The notes under the pieces: generated by a model | What the model saw: the letters and a program-made list of their open reading frames with translations, nothing else | What the model was told of the DNA's origin: nothing | Databases searched by the model: none | Part shown: in pieces, positions 53,284 through 62,129 of the stretch | Position numbering within the stretch: position 1 is the stretch's first letter | How the letters are laid out: each line of letters starts with the position of its first letter | Translations under genes and position numbers: made by a program | NCBI GenBank assembly: GCA_963817635.1 | Contig: CAWFPR010000015.1 | Span: forward strand, 248,001 to 312,000 | Direction of reading: 5' to 3' | DNA: 64,000 nucleotides | Source: CAWFPR01 sp963817635 | GTDB lineage: Bacteria; Acidobacteriota; Vicinamibacteria; Vicinamibacterales; 2-12-FULL-66-21

Positions 53284-54137
53284 GGCGCGAGGCGATCGCC
53301 CTGTCGGCGGGCCTGCTGCTGATGGCCCCCGCGCCGAATGCCCGGCAGCAGGCCTTCCGCAGCGGAGTAGAGGCCGTGCGCCTCGACGTGCTCGTGCTCG
53401 ACGGTGGCGAACCGGTGCGCGGACTTCGGGCGGCGGACTTCGAGGTGCGAGACAACGGTGTGCTGCAACAGGTGGACCGGGTCAGCTTCGAGCAGATTCC
53501 CCTCAACGTTGTCCTTACGCTGGATTTGAGCGCGAGTCTCCGCGGAGAACGGCTCGAACACCTCCGCGGTGCCGCGGGAGCCCTGCTCGATGGCCTCCAC
53601 GCCGACGACCAGGCAGCGCTGATCACCTTCAGCCACATGGTCGCGGAACGATCGGGACTGACCCGGGACGTCGAACGGGTGCGCGCCGAGCTCGAACAGA
53701 TGACAGCCGGCGGGTATACGGCGCTCGTGGACGGCGCATTCGCGGGGATGATACTCGCGCAGTCGGATGCCGATCGGGCGCTGGCCGTCGTGTTCAGCGA
53801 TGGCGTGGACACGAGCAGCTGGCTCAACCCGGCGGCCGTCATCGATGCCGCCAAGCGATCCGACACCGTCATCTACTGCGTCTTCGCCGGACCGCGCAGC
53901 GCGCCTCCCTTTCTGCGCGATCTGGCGACATTCACGGGCGGACAGGTCTTCGAGAACCCGGACATCGCCGCGCTGCGCCCGACGTTCACGCGAATCCTCG
54001 CCGAGTTCCGGCAGCGTTACCTCGTCACGTACTCACCGCGAGACGTCGCGAGCGGCGGCTGGCATCAGCTCCGCGTCCGGGTTCGCGGCCGCCGCGCCAC
54101 GGTCAAGGCCCGGCCCGGATACATGCGCGGAGGGTAG
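53280..54137 (+). CDS. VWA-domain protein, acidobacterial type (paralogue 2)
   Basis: A 285-residue exported protein with a signal-like N-terminus, a short beta domain ('VRLDVLVLDGGEPVRGLRAA', 'DFEVRDNGVLQQVDRVSFEQ') and a VWA domain with the MIDAS motif 'LTLDLSASLRGE', 'TALVDGAFAGMI' and 'VFSDGVDTSSW'. It ends 'GRRATVKARPGYMRGG'. It is close in layout to the VWA protein at 34063-35034. The GTG at 53280 overlaps the TPR pseudogene stop (GTGA), so expression would depend on that gene's ribosomes unless it has its own promoter. Confidence 0.83.
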   Translation: MRREAIALSAGLLLMAPAPNARQQAFRSGVEAVRLDVLVLDGGEPVRGLRAADFEVRDNGVLQQVDRVSFEQIPLNVVLTLDLSASLRGERLEHLRGAAGALLDGLHADDQAALITFSHMVAERSGLTRDVERVRAELEQMTAGGYTALVDGAFAGMILAQSDADRALAVVFSDGVDTSSWLNPAAVIDAAKRSDTVIYCVFAGPRSAPPFLRDLATFTGGQVFENPDIAALRPTFTRILAEFRQRYLVTYSPRDVASGGWHQLRVRVRGRRATVKARPGYMRGG

Positions 54138-54145
54138 CGGCGCGA

Positions 54146-56797
54146 TCAGTCACTCCTGATCGCCAGGAGCGGGTCGAGGCGCGCGGCTCTTCGCGCCGGC
54201 AGGTAACAGGCGGCGAGCGATACGACGAGCAGGAGTGCGGTCATCGCGACGAACGTGGGCGTGTCGGCTGGATCCACCTGGAACAACAGCGTCCGCAGCG
54301 ACCGCACGGCAACGACGGCCAGCGCGATGCCCACCACGATCCCGGCGCCCGCCAGCCGCATTCCGTCGAGCACGACCATGCGCACCAGCGCCAACGGGGT
54401 CGCGCCAAGCGCAGCGCGCACGCCGAACTCGCGTTCGCGGACAGCGACCGAAAAGGCCAGCAGGCCGTAGATGCCGATCGTGGCGAGCACGAGCGCCGTC
54501 CCTCCGAGCGTTCCGACCACCAGCACCTGGAAGCGAGGCTGCGACACGGTCGCGGCGACCAGCGACTCCATGGTCTGCACGCCGGACACCGGGATCATCG
54601 GGTCGATCGCGTGCAGGCGCTCACGCACCGCGGCTGCAACGGCCGTCGGTGCCACCGAAGTGCGAATCGCCAGATCGGACGGCGGGAACCAGTAGGGGTC
54701 CTGGGTGCCTGGCGCGTACAGCTCGAGGTCGTTCGGCGCGTCGAGCGCGTCGAAATGCGTGTCGCCCGCCACTCCCACGACGGTGATCGAGTCGCCCGGC
54801 CCGGGCGACCGCGAGAACGACAGTCGCTTTCCCACGGCCGATTCACCGGGCCACAGCCGCTCCGCCATCGTGCGATTGACCACTCCCACCCGGAGTCCAC
54901 CGGCGCGATCGTCGCGTGAGAACTCCCGCCCGGCGACGACCGGTATGTGCATCGTCTTGAAGTAGCCCGGTGTGACGAGGCGGTAGATCGCGTAAGTGTT
55001 CTCGTTCGGGCCCGGCAGCGGCCGTCCCTCCACGAACACCGCGTTGCTGTTGCCCGAGGTGGAAAGCGGCAGCCAGCTGATGCCGGCCACACTGGTGACG
55101 CCGGGAATCGCCTCGAGCTCATCGACGATGCGATCGAGGAGTGGTGCCCACTGAGCCGGACCTTCGTATCGCGCGCGGGGCAACTCCATGCGCAGTGTGA
55201 GCAGATGGCCCGTGCTGAAGCCGGGATCGACCGCCGTGAGTCGCCAGAAACTGCGCATCAGCAGGCCCGTGCCGGCGAGCAGGACAACGGCGAGAGCGAT
55301 CTGCGCGGCGACGAGCGCCTGGCGCGCGATCGTCGTCGCGCGCGAGGCGGTGGCCCGCCCTTCGCGCACCGTCAGGCTGGTCGTGCGCTGCGCGGCGTGC
55401 AGCGCCGGCGCGAGACCGAACACGAGTGCGGTGCCGGCGCCGACCGCCGCCGCCGCGCACAGAAATGCCGGGTTGATCTCGAGCTGCGCACCTCGTGTCA
55501 GCCCGTCCGGTACGAGAGTACGCAAGGCCAACAGCGTCCACCACGCCACAACGACGCCTGCCGCCCCGGCAATCGTCGCGAGCAGGGCGCTCTCCGCCAG
55601 CAGCTGCCGCACGAGGCGCCACCTGCCCGCCCCAAGCGCCGTGCGAACCGCAATTTCCTGGTGGCGCCTCGTCGCACGGACCAGCAACAGGCTGCTGACG
55701 TTCACACACGCGATGAGCAGGACGAGCATGACGGCGCCGGCCAGCACGAGCAGCCCGGTCCGCGCGTCGCCCACCATCGTGTCGCGGATCGGCTCGACGA
55801 GCACGCTCTGGCCCTTGTTGGCGTCCGGGTACGCGGCGGCAAGCCCGGCGGCGATGGTCATCATGTCCGTGCTCGCCTGGTCGAGCGTGACGCCGTCCTT
55901 CAGGCGGGCGATGACCGTCACGAAGTGTGACTTCCTCGCCTGCCGTTCGAACTGGCTGAAGGCCATGGGCACGAAGATGGCGTCGTCGCCTTCGGGCAGC
56001 CGGAATTCCGGCCGCAACACGCCGATGACCGAACGCCGCTTTTCGTTCACGAGGATTGACCGTCCGACAATGCCGGGATCGGCGCCAAATTGCGACCGCC
56101 AGACGCGGTGGCTGAGCAGGACCAGTCCGTTTCCGACCCGGTCGTCCTCAGGGGAAAACACGCGGCCGAGCAGCGGCTGGATGCCAAGAACGAGCAGAAC
56201 GTCCGGGGTCACTCGCCTGCCGTCGACGCGCACCGCCTCGCTGCCTTCGACGATCGTCGCACTGTAGGGAGCGAGCGCGCCCATGTGCGAGAAGGAACTG
56301 GCCTGAGCCCGCCAGTCGATGAAGTTCGCCGGTGTGTCGCTGCCGTGAAGGATGTCCTTCGACGGCGCGAACTCCACGAGGGTGACGACGCGTGTTTCAT
56401 CGTTATAGGGGAGCGGACGGAGCAGCACGTCGTACGCGACCGATAGAATGGCGGCCGACAACCCGATGCCGAGGCCGAGCGTGGCGATCGCGACGAGTCC
56501 AAAGCCTGGGTCGCGCACCAGCAACCGGACACCGTACTTGACGTCAGTCCACAGCGTTTGCATGACCGAATCCCTCCTGGCGCGGTACGAGTACCAGCGA
56601 TTGCTGCGGCGCTCGCGGATGCCGTTGACAATCACGTCGGCCACGCTGCCGGCGAGCAAGGCCAGCGCGGCACGGAAGCCGCGCGCCGAGGCTTTCTGCC
56701 ATTCGGCACGAAATGCGAATCGCAGCTCGGCTCCGAAACGTCGCCGGAACGGCTCGGGATAGCAGCGCAGCAGCAGGTCGAAGAGGCGGCGCGGCAT
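54146..56797 (-). CDS. ADOP-type ABC transporter permease (MacB-like)
   Basis: An 883-residue membrane protein of the acidobacterial duplicated-orphan-permease type. The N-terminal 90 residues are the special ADOP header ('LLLRCYPEPFRRRFGAELRF'). Two FtsX/MacB units follow, each with a transmembrane helix, a large periplasmic MacB-like core and three more helices, seen for example in 'MVLLIACVNVSSLLLVRATR' shape near residue 385 and 'IAVRTALGAGRWRLVRQLLA', then again 'FGVRAALGATPLALVRMVVL' near the end. It has no ATPase domain; its partner is unknown. The PadR gene lies 2 bp upstream, so regulator and permease are one operon. Confidence 0.92.
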   Translation of the reverse strand: MPRRLFDLLLRCYPEPFRRRFGAELRFAFRAEWQKASARGFRAALALLAGSVADVIVNGIRERRSNRWYSYRARRDSVMQTLWTDVKYGVRLLVRDPGFGLVAIATLGLGIGLSAAILSVAYDVLLRPLPYNDETRVVTLVEFAPSKDILHGSDTPANFIDWRAQASSFSHMGALAPYSATIVEGSEAVRVDGRRVTPDVLLVLGIQPLLGRVFSPEDDRVGNGLVLLSHRVWRSQFGADPGIVGRSILVNEKRRSVIGVLRPEFRLPEGDDAIFVPMAFSQFERQARKSHFVTVIARLKDGVTLDQASTDMMTIAAGLAAAYPDANKGQSVLVEPIRDTMVGDARTGLLVLAGAVMLVLLIACVNVSSLLLVRATRRHQEIAVRTALGAGRWRLVRQLLAESALLATIAGAAGVVVAWWTLLALRTLVPDGLTRGAQLEINPAFLCAAAAVGAGTALVFGLAPALHAAQRTTSLTVREGRATASRATTIARQALVAAQIALAVVLLAGTGLLMRSFWRLTAVDPGFSTGHLLTLRMELPRARYEGPAQWAPLLDRIVDELEAIPGVTSVAGISWLPLSTSGNSNAVFVEGRPLPGPNENTYAIYRLVTPGYFKTMHIPVVAGREFSRDDRAGGLRVGVVNRTMAERLWPGESAVGKRLSFSRSPGPGDSITVVGVAGDTHFDALDAPNDLELYAPGTQDPYWFPPSDLAIRTSVAPTAVAAAVRERLHAIDPMIPVSGVQTMESLVAATVSQPRFQVLVVGTLGGTALVLATIGIYGLLAFSVAVREREFGVRAALGATPLALVRMVVLDGMRLAGAGIVVGIALAVVAVRSLRTLLFQVDPADTPTFVAMTALLLVVSLAACYLPARRAARLDPLLAIRSD

Positions 56798-56799
56798 GG

Positions 56800-57129
56800 C
56801 TAGGCTTCGGGCTTCAGCAGCTTCCTCGCGCGGGCCGCGTCCACCTGGCGCTCCAGCCGGCGCGCCTCGGCGCCGCCCGCCCGTCGTCCCAGCGGCGTCA
56901 GCGTGTAGTAGCGGCGGCGCTCGTCGTCCACGCCACGCGCGCGAGCCGGGGTTGCCGCGACCTCGACGATGAGGCCGGATTCGAGCACGCGGGAAATGGC
57001 CCGGTACAACGTGCCGGGGCGAACGGTGACGGTCCCGTTCGACCGTGCCTCGACGTCCTGCATGATCGCGTATCCGTGCCGATCGCCATCGGCCAGCGAG
57101 AGCAGGATTTCGAACTCCATCGGCGTCAA
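56800..57129 (-). CDS. PadR-family transcriptional regulator
   Basis: A winged-helix repressor of about 109 residues: 'LTPMEFEILLSLADGDRHGY', 'AIMQDVEARSNGTVTVRPGT', 'LYRAISRVLESGLIVEVAAT', 'DDERRRYYTLTPLGRRAGGA' and a C-terminal dimer helix 'EARRLERQVDAARARKLL'. It should repress the ADOP operon that it heads. The frame is open to an ATG at 57183, but that ATG lies within a good -10 box, and an inverted repeat follows it, so translation probably starts at the TTG at 57129 or the ATG at 57120. A leaderless GTG at 57174 is a less likely choice. Confidence 0.83.
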   Translation of the reverse strand: MTPMEFEILLSLADGDRHGYAIMQDVEARSNGTVTVRPGTLYRAISRVLESGLIVEVAATPARARGVDDERRRYYTLTPLGRRAGGAEARRLERQVDAARARKLLKPEA

Positions 57130-57149
57130 CGGGCCGATGTCGGCCGCTC

Positions 57150-57170
57150 GTGTATTCGCCTTGAATATAC
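57150..57170 (-). promoter_or_regulatory. Probable PadR operator
   Basis: The inverted repeat GTATATTC-N5-GAATACAC lies immediately downstream of the predicted transcription start, overlapping it. PadR operators are commonly A/T-rich palindromes of this length at their own promoter, so autoregulation is likely. Confidence 0.5.
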
Positions 57171-57181
57171 TCACGAGGAAC

Positions 57182-57210
57182 ATACTAGCGATTCGTACGG
57201 GTGCCGTCAA
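57182..57210 (-). promoter_or_regulatory. Sigma-70-type promoter of the padR-ADOP operon
   Basis: On the minus strand TTGACG (57210-57205), 17 bases, then TAGTAT (57187-57182). The spacing is optimal and the -35 matches 5 of 6 bases. Transcription would start near 57175. A second TTGACC overlaps just upstream. Confidence 0.55.
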
Positions 57211-57398
57211 GGTCAACCGCACCTGGCACCACTCATCGAGTGTGTCGCCGAAGGGGTTGAGGGTCGCTGATCACGCCATCGGGGGCCGGACCCGGCTGGC
57301 GAGTGGCGTTGACGTGGACCATCATCCCGGTGGGCCCGCGCGAGGACGAGTTCGTGCCACAATCTCCATTCGTGTCGATCCCTATTCGCAGAACACGG

Positions 57399-58547
57399 AT
57401 GGACGCCGTCCAGCCGCCGCTCGTGCCGATTCTCAGCGACTGGATCGGGCAGGTACCGGGAACGATTTCGCTCGGACAGGGCGTCGTGCACTACCCGCCG
57501 CCGCCGGAGGCGCTCGAGGCGGCCCGGGCCGGCCTCAGCGATCCGTTCATCCACACCTATCAGCCCGAGGAGGGCATACCGTCGCTGCGGAATGCGCTGG
57601 CCGCCAAGCTGCGCGCCGAGAACGGCGTTGACGTCGGCCGCGATACAGGGCTCATGGTGACGGCGGGCGGCAATCTCGCCTTCCTCTACGCGGTCCTGGC
57701 GACCACGGAGCCAGGCGACGAAATCATCCTGCCGGCTCCCTTCTACTTCAATCACGAGATGACGGTTCAGGCGGCCGGCTGCCGTGCCGTTCCGGTCGCG
57801 ACCGACGCGTCCTACCAGTTGCGGGTTGACGCGATTCGCGCCGCGGTCACCGACCGCACGCGCGCCGTCGTCACGATCTCGCCGAACAACCCGACCGGCG
57901 CCGTGTACCCGGAGCGGGCGCTTCGCGAGGTCAATGCGCTCTGCGCCGAGCACGGCCTCTACCACATCTCGGACGAGGTCTACGAGTACTTCACGTACGG
58001 AACGGCGCGTCACGTCTCGCCCGGGGCGTTCGCGGGCGCCGCGGGCCACACGATCACGATCAACTCGCTGTCGAAGGCGTATGGCTTTGCGGGCTGGAGG
58101 GTGGGCTACTTCGCGTATCCCGCGCATCTGGCCGAGGCGATGCTGAAGGCGCAGGACACGATCCTGATCTGTGCGACGGTCATCTCGCAGGTCGCGGCCG
58201 TCGGGGCACTACGGGCCGGCGCGGCCTACAGCGCCGGCTTCCGCGCCGAGCTGGCCGACGTGCGGAGCCTCGTGCTCGACGCATTCGCCTCGCTGGGCGA
58301 CCTGGTCAGCGTGCCGCCGCCGGCCGGCGCCTTCTACGGCTTCGTCAAGGTCAATCGCGCACTCGATCAGATGCGGCTCGCCGAGCGGCTGATTCGCGAG
58401 CACCGTGTCGCCGTCACGCCAGGACTCGCGTTCGGCATGACGGACGGCTGCTACCTGCGCGTGGCCTTCGGCGCGTTGAACAAGACGACGGTCGCAGAAG
58501 GCATCGGTCGGCTGGTGCGGGGGTTGCGGGCGATCGCAGCGGGGTAG
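57399..58547 (+). CDS. PLP-dependent aminotransferase, class I/II
   Basis: A fold-type I aminotransferase of about 382 residues. Clear blocks are 'ISLGQGVVHYPPPPEALEAA', 'HTYQPEEGIPSLRNALAAKL', 'VTAGGNLAFLYAVLATTEPG', 'VVTISPNNPTGAVYPE', 'HISDEVYEYFTYG' and the PLP-binding Lys in 'NSLSKAYGFAGWRVGYF' (near residue 226). The C-terminal Arg is in 'CYLRVAFGAL'. It probably uses an aromatic or branched amino acid and 2-oxoglutarate; the substrate is not fixed by sequence. The ATG at 57399 is preferred; a GTG at 57372 or 57303 would add residues without a known domain. Confidence 0.9.
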   Translation: MDAVQPPLVPILSDWIGQVPGTISLGQGVVHYPPPPEALEAARAGLSDPFIHTYQPEEGIPSLRNALAAKLRAENGVDVGRDTGLMVTAGGNLAFLYAVLATTEPGDEIILPAPFYFNHEMTVQAAGCRAVPVATDASYQLRVDAIRAAVTDRTRAVVTISPNNPTGAVYPERALREVNALCAEHGLYHISDEVYEYFTYGTARHVSPGAFAGAAGHTITINSLSKAYGFAGWRVGYFAYPAHLAEAMLKAQDTILICATVISQVAAVGALRAGAAYSAGFRAELADVRSLVLDAFASLGDLVSVPPPAGAFYGFVKVNRALDQMRLAERLIREHRVAVTPGLAFGMTDGCYLRVAFGALNKTTVAEGIGRLVRGLRAIAAG

Positions 58548-58606
58548 CCGCGTCCACGACCGATCGGACCCCGCCTCGCGGCGTGGCAATCGGCTAGAAT
58601 CGCCCG

Positions 58607-60025
58607 ATGCGATTTTTCCCGCGCGCCGCCTGCCTCCTCCTCGCCGCCGTTGCGGGAGTCGCGGCGCCGCCGCCACCACCCACATGGCCCGGGTTCCGCG
58701 GGCCTGGAATGACAGGTCTCGCATCCGGTGTCGTCCTTCCTGAGCGCTGGTCGAAGACGGATCACGTCGTGTGGTCCGCGAGCGTCCCGGGCCAGGGCTG
58801 GTCGTCTCCGGTGATCGCCGGCGGCACGGTCTTCCTCACTTCCGCAGTCAGCAGCCGGCCTTTCAAGCAGCCGTCACCGGGTATCTACGGCAACGACTAC
58901 ATCGCGCAGCTCAGGGCCGAGGGCCTGTCGAACGCGGAGGTCAGCAAGCGGCTGCGGGACCGCGACAACGAGGTGCCGGAAGAATCGGACGCCATCCGCT
59001 ACATGGTGTTCGCGTACGACACCAAGGCCGGCGCACTCAAGTGGGAACGAGAGGCCTTCCGGGGACTGCCTGTCGGGGGCCGTCACCGCAAGAACACGTA
59101 CGCGTCCGAGACGCCGTTCACCGACGGCGAGCGGATCTACGCATACTTCGGGCTCAACGTCGGCCTGTTCTGCTATGACCTCGACGGCACGCTGCTGTGG
59201 AAGCGCCAGTGGCCGCCGCAGCCCATCTATCTCGACTTCGGCACGGGGTCGTCGCCGATCGTGCACGACGGCCGCGTCTACCTGCTCCAGGACAGCGAAG
59301 GCGACTCGTTCCTCACGGCGCTCGACGCGCGGACCGGCGCGGATATCTGGCGCGTGCCCCGGAAGGAACGCGGGGCCTTCAACCGCACCTCGTCATGGTC
59401 CACGCCGCTCATCTGGACGAACTCCGTGCGCACCGAGATCGTGACGACCGGGCATGGGTTCATTCAAGGATACGGGCTCGACGGCCGGGAGCTGTGGCGC
59501 ATCGGCGGCGTCTCGATGCCGCTCACGTCGCCCGTCGCCGCGGGCGACATTCTCGTCGCCGGCACCGGTGCGCAGGACGGCGGCTCGGTCAGGCCGGTGT
59601 TCGCCATCAAGGCGGGCGCCACGGGAGACATCACGCTCGCGGACGGCGCGGCGTCCAACAGCTCCGTGCTGTGGATGCACCCGCGCGCGGCGGGCTACAC
59701 GCCGTCGGCGCTGATTCACCGCGGGCGTGTCTACCTCGTGCACGACCTCGGGACGATGCTCGTTCTCGATCTCGCGACCGGCCGGGAGGTCTACCGCGCG
59801 CGCGTAGGCGGCGTCGGCCACACGTTCTCCGCCTCCCCGCTCGGCGCGGACGATCGCCTCTACTTCACGGACGAGGAGGGGACGACAATCGTGCTGCGAG
59901 CGGGAGACGAGTACGCGGAGATCGCGCAGAACGACCTCGGGGAGATGTCGCTGGCGTCGCCGGCCGTCGATGGAACCTCGCTCTTCATTCGTACCGACAA
60001 GGCCCTCTATCGAATCGCGCAGTGA
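58607..60025 (+). CDS. Exported PQQ-like beta-propeller protein
   Basis: A 472-residue protein with a signal peptide ending near 'GVAAPPPPP', then the opening 'WPGFRGPGMTGLASGVVLPE' typical of outer-membrane PQQ/BamB-like propellers in this group. Repeated blades follow ('PVIAGGTVFLTSAVSS', 'LTALDARTGADIWRVPR', 'LVLDLATGREVYRARVGG'). No dehydrogenase catalytic Asp or Cys-Cys pair is evident, so it may be a structural scaffold or substrate-binding protein. It follows the aminotransferase by 59 bp on the same strand. Confidence 0.87.
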   Translation: MRFFPRAACLLLAAVAGVAAPPPPPTWPGFRGPGMTGLASGVVLPERWSKTDHVVWSASVPGQGWSSPVIAGGTVFLTSAVSSRPFKQPSPGIYGNDYIAQLRAEGLSNAEVSKRLRDRDNEVPEESDAIRYMVFAYDTKAGALKWEREAFRGLPVGGRHRKNTYASETPFTDGERIYAYFGLNVGLFCYDLDGTLLWKRQWPPQPIYLDFGTGSSPIVHDGRVYLLQDSEGDSFLTALDARTGADIWRVPRKERGAFNRTSSWSTPLIWTNSVRTEIVTTGHGFIQGYGLDGRELWRIGGVSMPLTSPVAAGDILVAGTGAQDGGSVRPVFAIKAGATGDITLADGAASNSSVLWMHPRAAGYTPSALIHRGRVYLVHDLGTMLVLDLATGREVYRARVGGVGHTFSASPLGADDRLYFTDEEGTTIVLRAGDEYAEIAQNDLGEMSLASPAVDGTSLFIRTDKALYRIAQ

Positions 60026-60115
60026 CAACTGATCCGGGCCCGTGCCGTGATTGGCGGATGCCGGAGCTGCGCGTCCCGGGTGAACTGAACCGGCTGCTGC
60101 CGTGGATCCATCAGC

Positions 60116-60577
60116 TCAGTCGGGATATCGCGGCCCGAAGCCTTCCGCGTACCCGCGCCTGAAGCCCGCGCGGTAGCCGCCTTGGTACTCCGCGCGGTTC
60201 CCGAACTTCGGCTCCCATCCTGAATCGGCCGTTTCGAGTTCGCGCTGTCCTTCGAGATCCCAGCCGCGGGGCTTGTCTTCGCGGCCCGCCTGGATCCCTT
60301 CCTGCCGCCCGCGATCGTATCCGGCGGCGTAGGCCGGCGAGCCAGGTGCAACAGCGCGGGGCTGCGCGGCCTCGCGCAGCTCCGTCGCCGAGAGCCTTCC
60401 GTCGTGATTCGCGTCGAGCCAGTCGAAGGCGTCGCGCCATTCGTCGCGCGAGATCGATCCGTCGCCGTCGCGATCCAGCGCGGCGAGTCGAATGCCGCTG
60501 TTGCCGCGCCCCTGCGCCGCGGCCGGCGCTGCCAGCCCGGCCAACATCGCAAGGATGAGCCAGAGGGTTGATTTCAT
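60116..60577 (-). CDS. Exported EF-hand protein
   Basis: A 153-residue protein with a signal peptide ('LWLILAMLAGLAAPAAA'). Two EF-hand loops follow: 'DRDGDGSISRDEW' and 'DANHDGRLSATEL', each with Asp at the ligand positions and Glu or an equivalent acid at the end. The C-terminal half is rich in Gly, Arg, Tyr and acidic residues, with a repeating 'YxxGYxxGxxxG' texture. It probably binds Ca2+ in the periplasm. The start at 60577 follows AGGAGAAGCACA. Confidence 0.82.
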   Translation of the reverse strand: MKSTLWLILAMLAGLAAPAAAQGRGNSGIRLAALDRDGDGSISRDEWRDAFDWLDANHDGRLSATELREAAQPRAVAPGSPAYAAGYDRGRQEGIQAGREDKPRGWDLEGQRELETADSGWEPKFGNRAEYQGGYRAGFRRGYAEGFGPRYPD

Positions 60578-60730
60578 TGTGCTTCTCCTGATCGGATGCA
60601 CAGCAAGCGGCATGCCTCGTCGGCCGCGGCTGTTCGACCTCTACCGCAGCCTGCTGACGCCGGGCGGCGAAAGGCAGATCCCATACGTCCACGGCTCCGG
60701 CCCCCGGTTCGCGGGCTGGGCGTGACTGAT

Positions 60731-61942
60731 TCACCTGCGTATCTGCGAGCCCTGGAACTGCACCTCGAAGTGGTATCTCGGCTTGATGCGGTGAACGATC
60801 TCGTGCGTCGCCGGATCGATGCGCGCCGGAACTTCCCGCATCTCGACAGTGGCGTTCGCGCGATAGCCGCGCTCGTTCAGCACGTCTACCACCATGCGCC
60901 TCGCCACGGGGTCGCTGAACAGCGCTCCGTCGCTCGTGACCCTCGCCAGGCCGGTGACGGCCTGGACGACCATCGTCGGGACGAAGTCCTGTTCGATCGC
61001 GGCGATGACCTGCTGGAAGAGTTGACTGTGGTCTCTCTGGTACCCCTCGAGCCGCTCGACCAGGCGCTGGCGCGCTGACACGACCACCTCGCTGGCCAGC
61101 GGGATGTGCCTCAGGGCGTCGAATGTCTCTTCGTCCAGTTCCAGCGAGCTCTGGTACCGGAACTCGCTGATGATCGCCCGCTCCACCGACGCGATGTCGC
61201 TCTGGGCGTTGATCACGTGGAACGGGAACGTCTGCTTCAGGCTCTGGAGCACGTCATAGGTCTGCTCCATGAACACGCGGTACCGCTTGCGGCAGGCCTC
61301 CTCGTTCAGGTCCGTCGCGCGCTCCTCGAGCAGGTCGCCCATCCCGGTGTCGCGGACCCGCTGGTTGTACGCGAGCGTCTCGAGACCACGCTTGAGCTGC
61401 CGCTCGACCGATTCCTTCTCGCCGACGTACAGCACCACGATGTCGAAGCCCGGTTTCGGAAACAGGTAGGCGCGCGGCGTGCCGCGGTGCGCGGCGCGCA
61501 GTTGCAGGAATTTCCGGTACAGCAGCTTCACGCATTCCACCTGGACGCGCGTGCGCGGAAAGCCGTCCACGACGACACCGCTCTGGTGGCCGGGCTCGAT
61601 GAGACGCTCGAACAGCAGCGGGACGACGTCGGCGTCGCCGATGAGGTTCCCGGCATCCTTGAGCAGCCGCATCTCCGGCGCGTGCAGCAGGTCGCTGGTG
61701 ACGATCGGGACCGCGGTGATGCCGCGTTCACGCAGGATGAACGGCGTGTTGGTCCCCTTGCCGGCGCCCGGCGCGCCGCCCAGCCAGATGATCCCCCTCG
61801 GCAGCCTGGAGGCGCCCGACTCGACGCGCGGCTCGATCCTCGCCCACGCGCTCTCGAATATCCCCGTCGCCTCTGCCTCGGCCCTGTCCGAGTCACCGAC
61901 GGGTTGAACCAGTCTGGTGGACGGGCGTGATGTAGTCGCCAT
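60731..61942 (-). CDS. Adenylate-kinase-like nucleoside monophosphate kinase with C-terminal extension
   Basis: A 403-residue cytosolic protein. A 50-residue N-terminal tail precedes the P-loop 'GGAPGAGKGTN' (residues about 55-65). Kinase elements follow: 'TSDLLHAPEMRLLKDAGNLI', 'VVDGFPRTRVQVECVKLL' and 'VLYVGEKESVERQLKRGLET'. The lid appears altered. The C-terminal 140 residues are not found in ordinary adenylate kinases ('RLVERLEGYQRDHSQLFQQV', 'MVVDVLNERGYRANATVEMR'). A nucleotide kinase or a P-loop regulator is possible. The ATG at 61942 begins the protein; the open frame extends further without support. Confidence 0.78.
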   Translation of the reverse strand: MATTSRPSTRLVQPVGDSDRAEAEATGIFESAWARIEPRVESGASRLPRGIIWLGGAPGAGKGTNTPFILRERGITAVPIVTSDLLHAPEMRLLKDAGNLIGDADVVPLLFERLIEPGHQSGVVVDGFPRTRVQVECVKLLYRKFLQLRAAHRGTPRAYLFPKPGFDIVVLYVGEKESVERQLKRGLETLAYNQRVRDTGMGDLLEERATDLNEEACRKRYRVFMEQTYDVLQSLKQTFPFHVINAQSDIASVERAIISEFRYQSSLELDEETFDALRHIPLASEVVVSARQRLVERLEGYQRDHSQLFQQVIAAIEQDFVPTMVVQAVTGLARVTSDGALFSDPVARRMVVDVLNERGYRANATVEMREVPARIDPATHEIVHRIKPRYHFEVQFQGSQIRR

Positions 61943-62080
61943 GCGATGCTCGCAGTCTGCTCCCGGTAAGCTGAACCTTGGAACAGGGCTAGTGTAACGC
62001 ACAGCGTGCGCGGGCGGGTCCCTAGGGCAAGTGGGCGAAGGGCCGCAGCGAGGGGTGGCGCCGCGCTGTCGCGGAGCAGC

Positions 62081-62106
62081 GCCCTCCCGGTCGTGACCGG
62101 GAGGGC
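62081..62106. terminator. Perfect 12-bp hairpin
   Basis: GCCCTCCCGGTC pairs with GACCGGGAGGGC across two bases. It lies 24 bp downstream of the M14-like gene's stop on the minus strand, where a terminator is expected, but there is no T-run on either side. Confidence 0.55.
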
Positions 62107-62129
62107 GTTCGGAGGTTATGGGGGTCCGG

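Noticed and set aside
53284..54919. Continuation of a plus-strand frame past the TPR pseudogene to 54919
   Set aside because: After the frameshift the frame reads antisense or out-of-frame through VWA and ADOP and has no family similarity.
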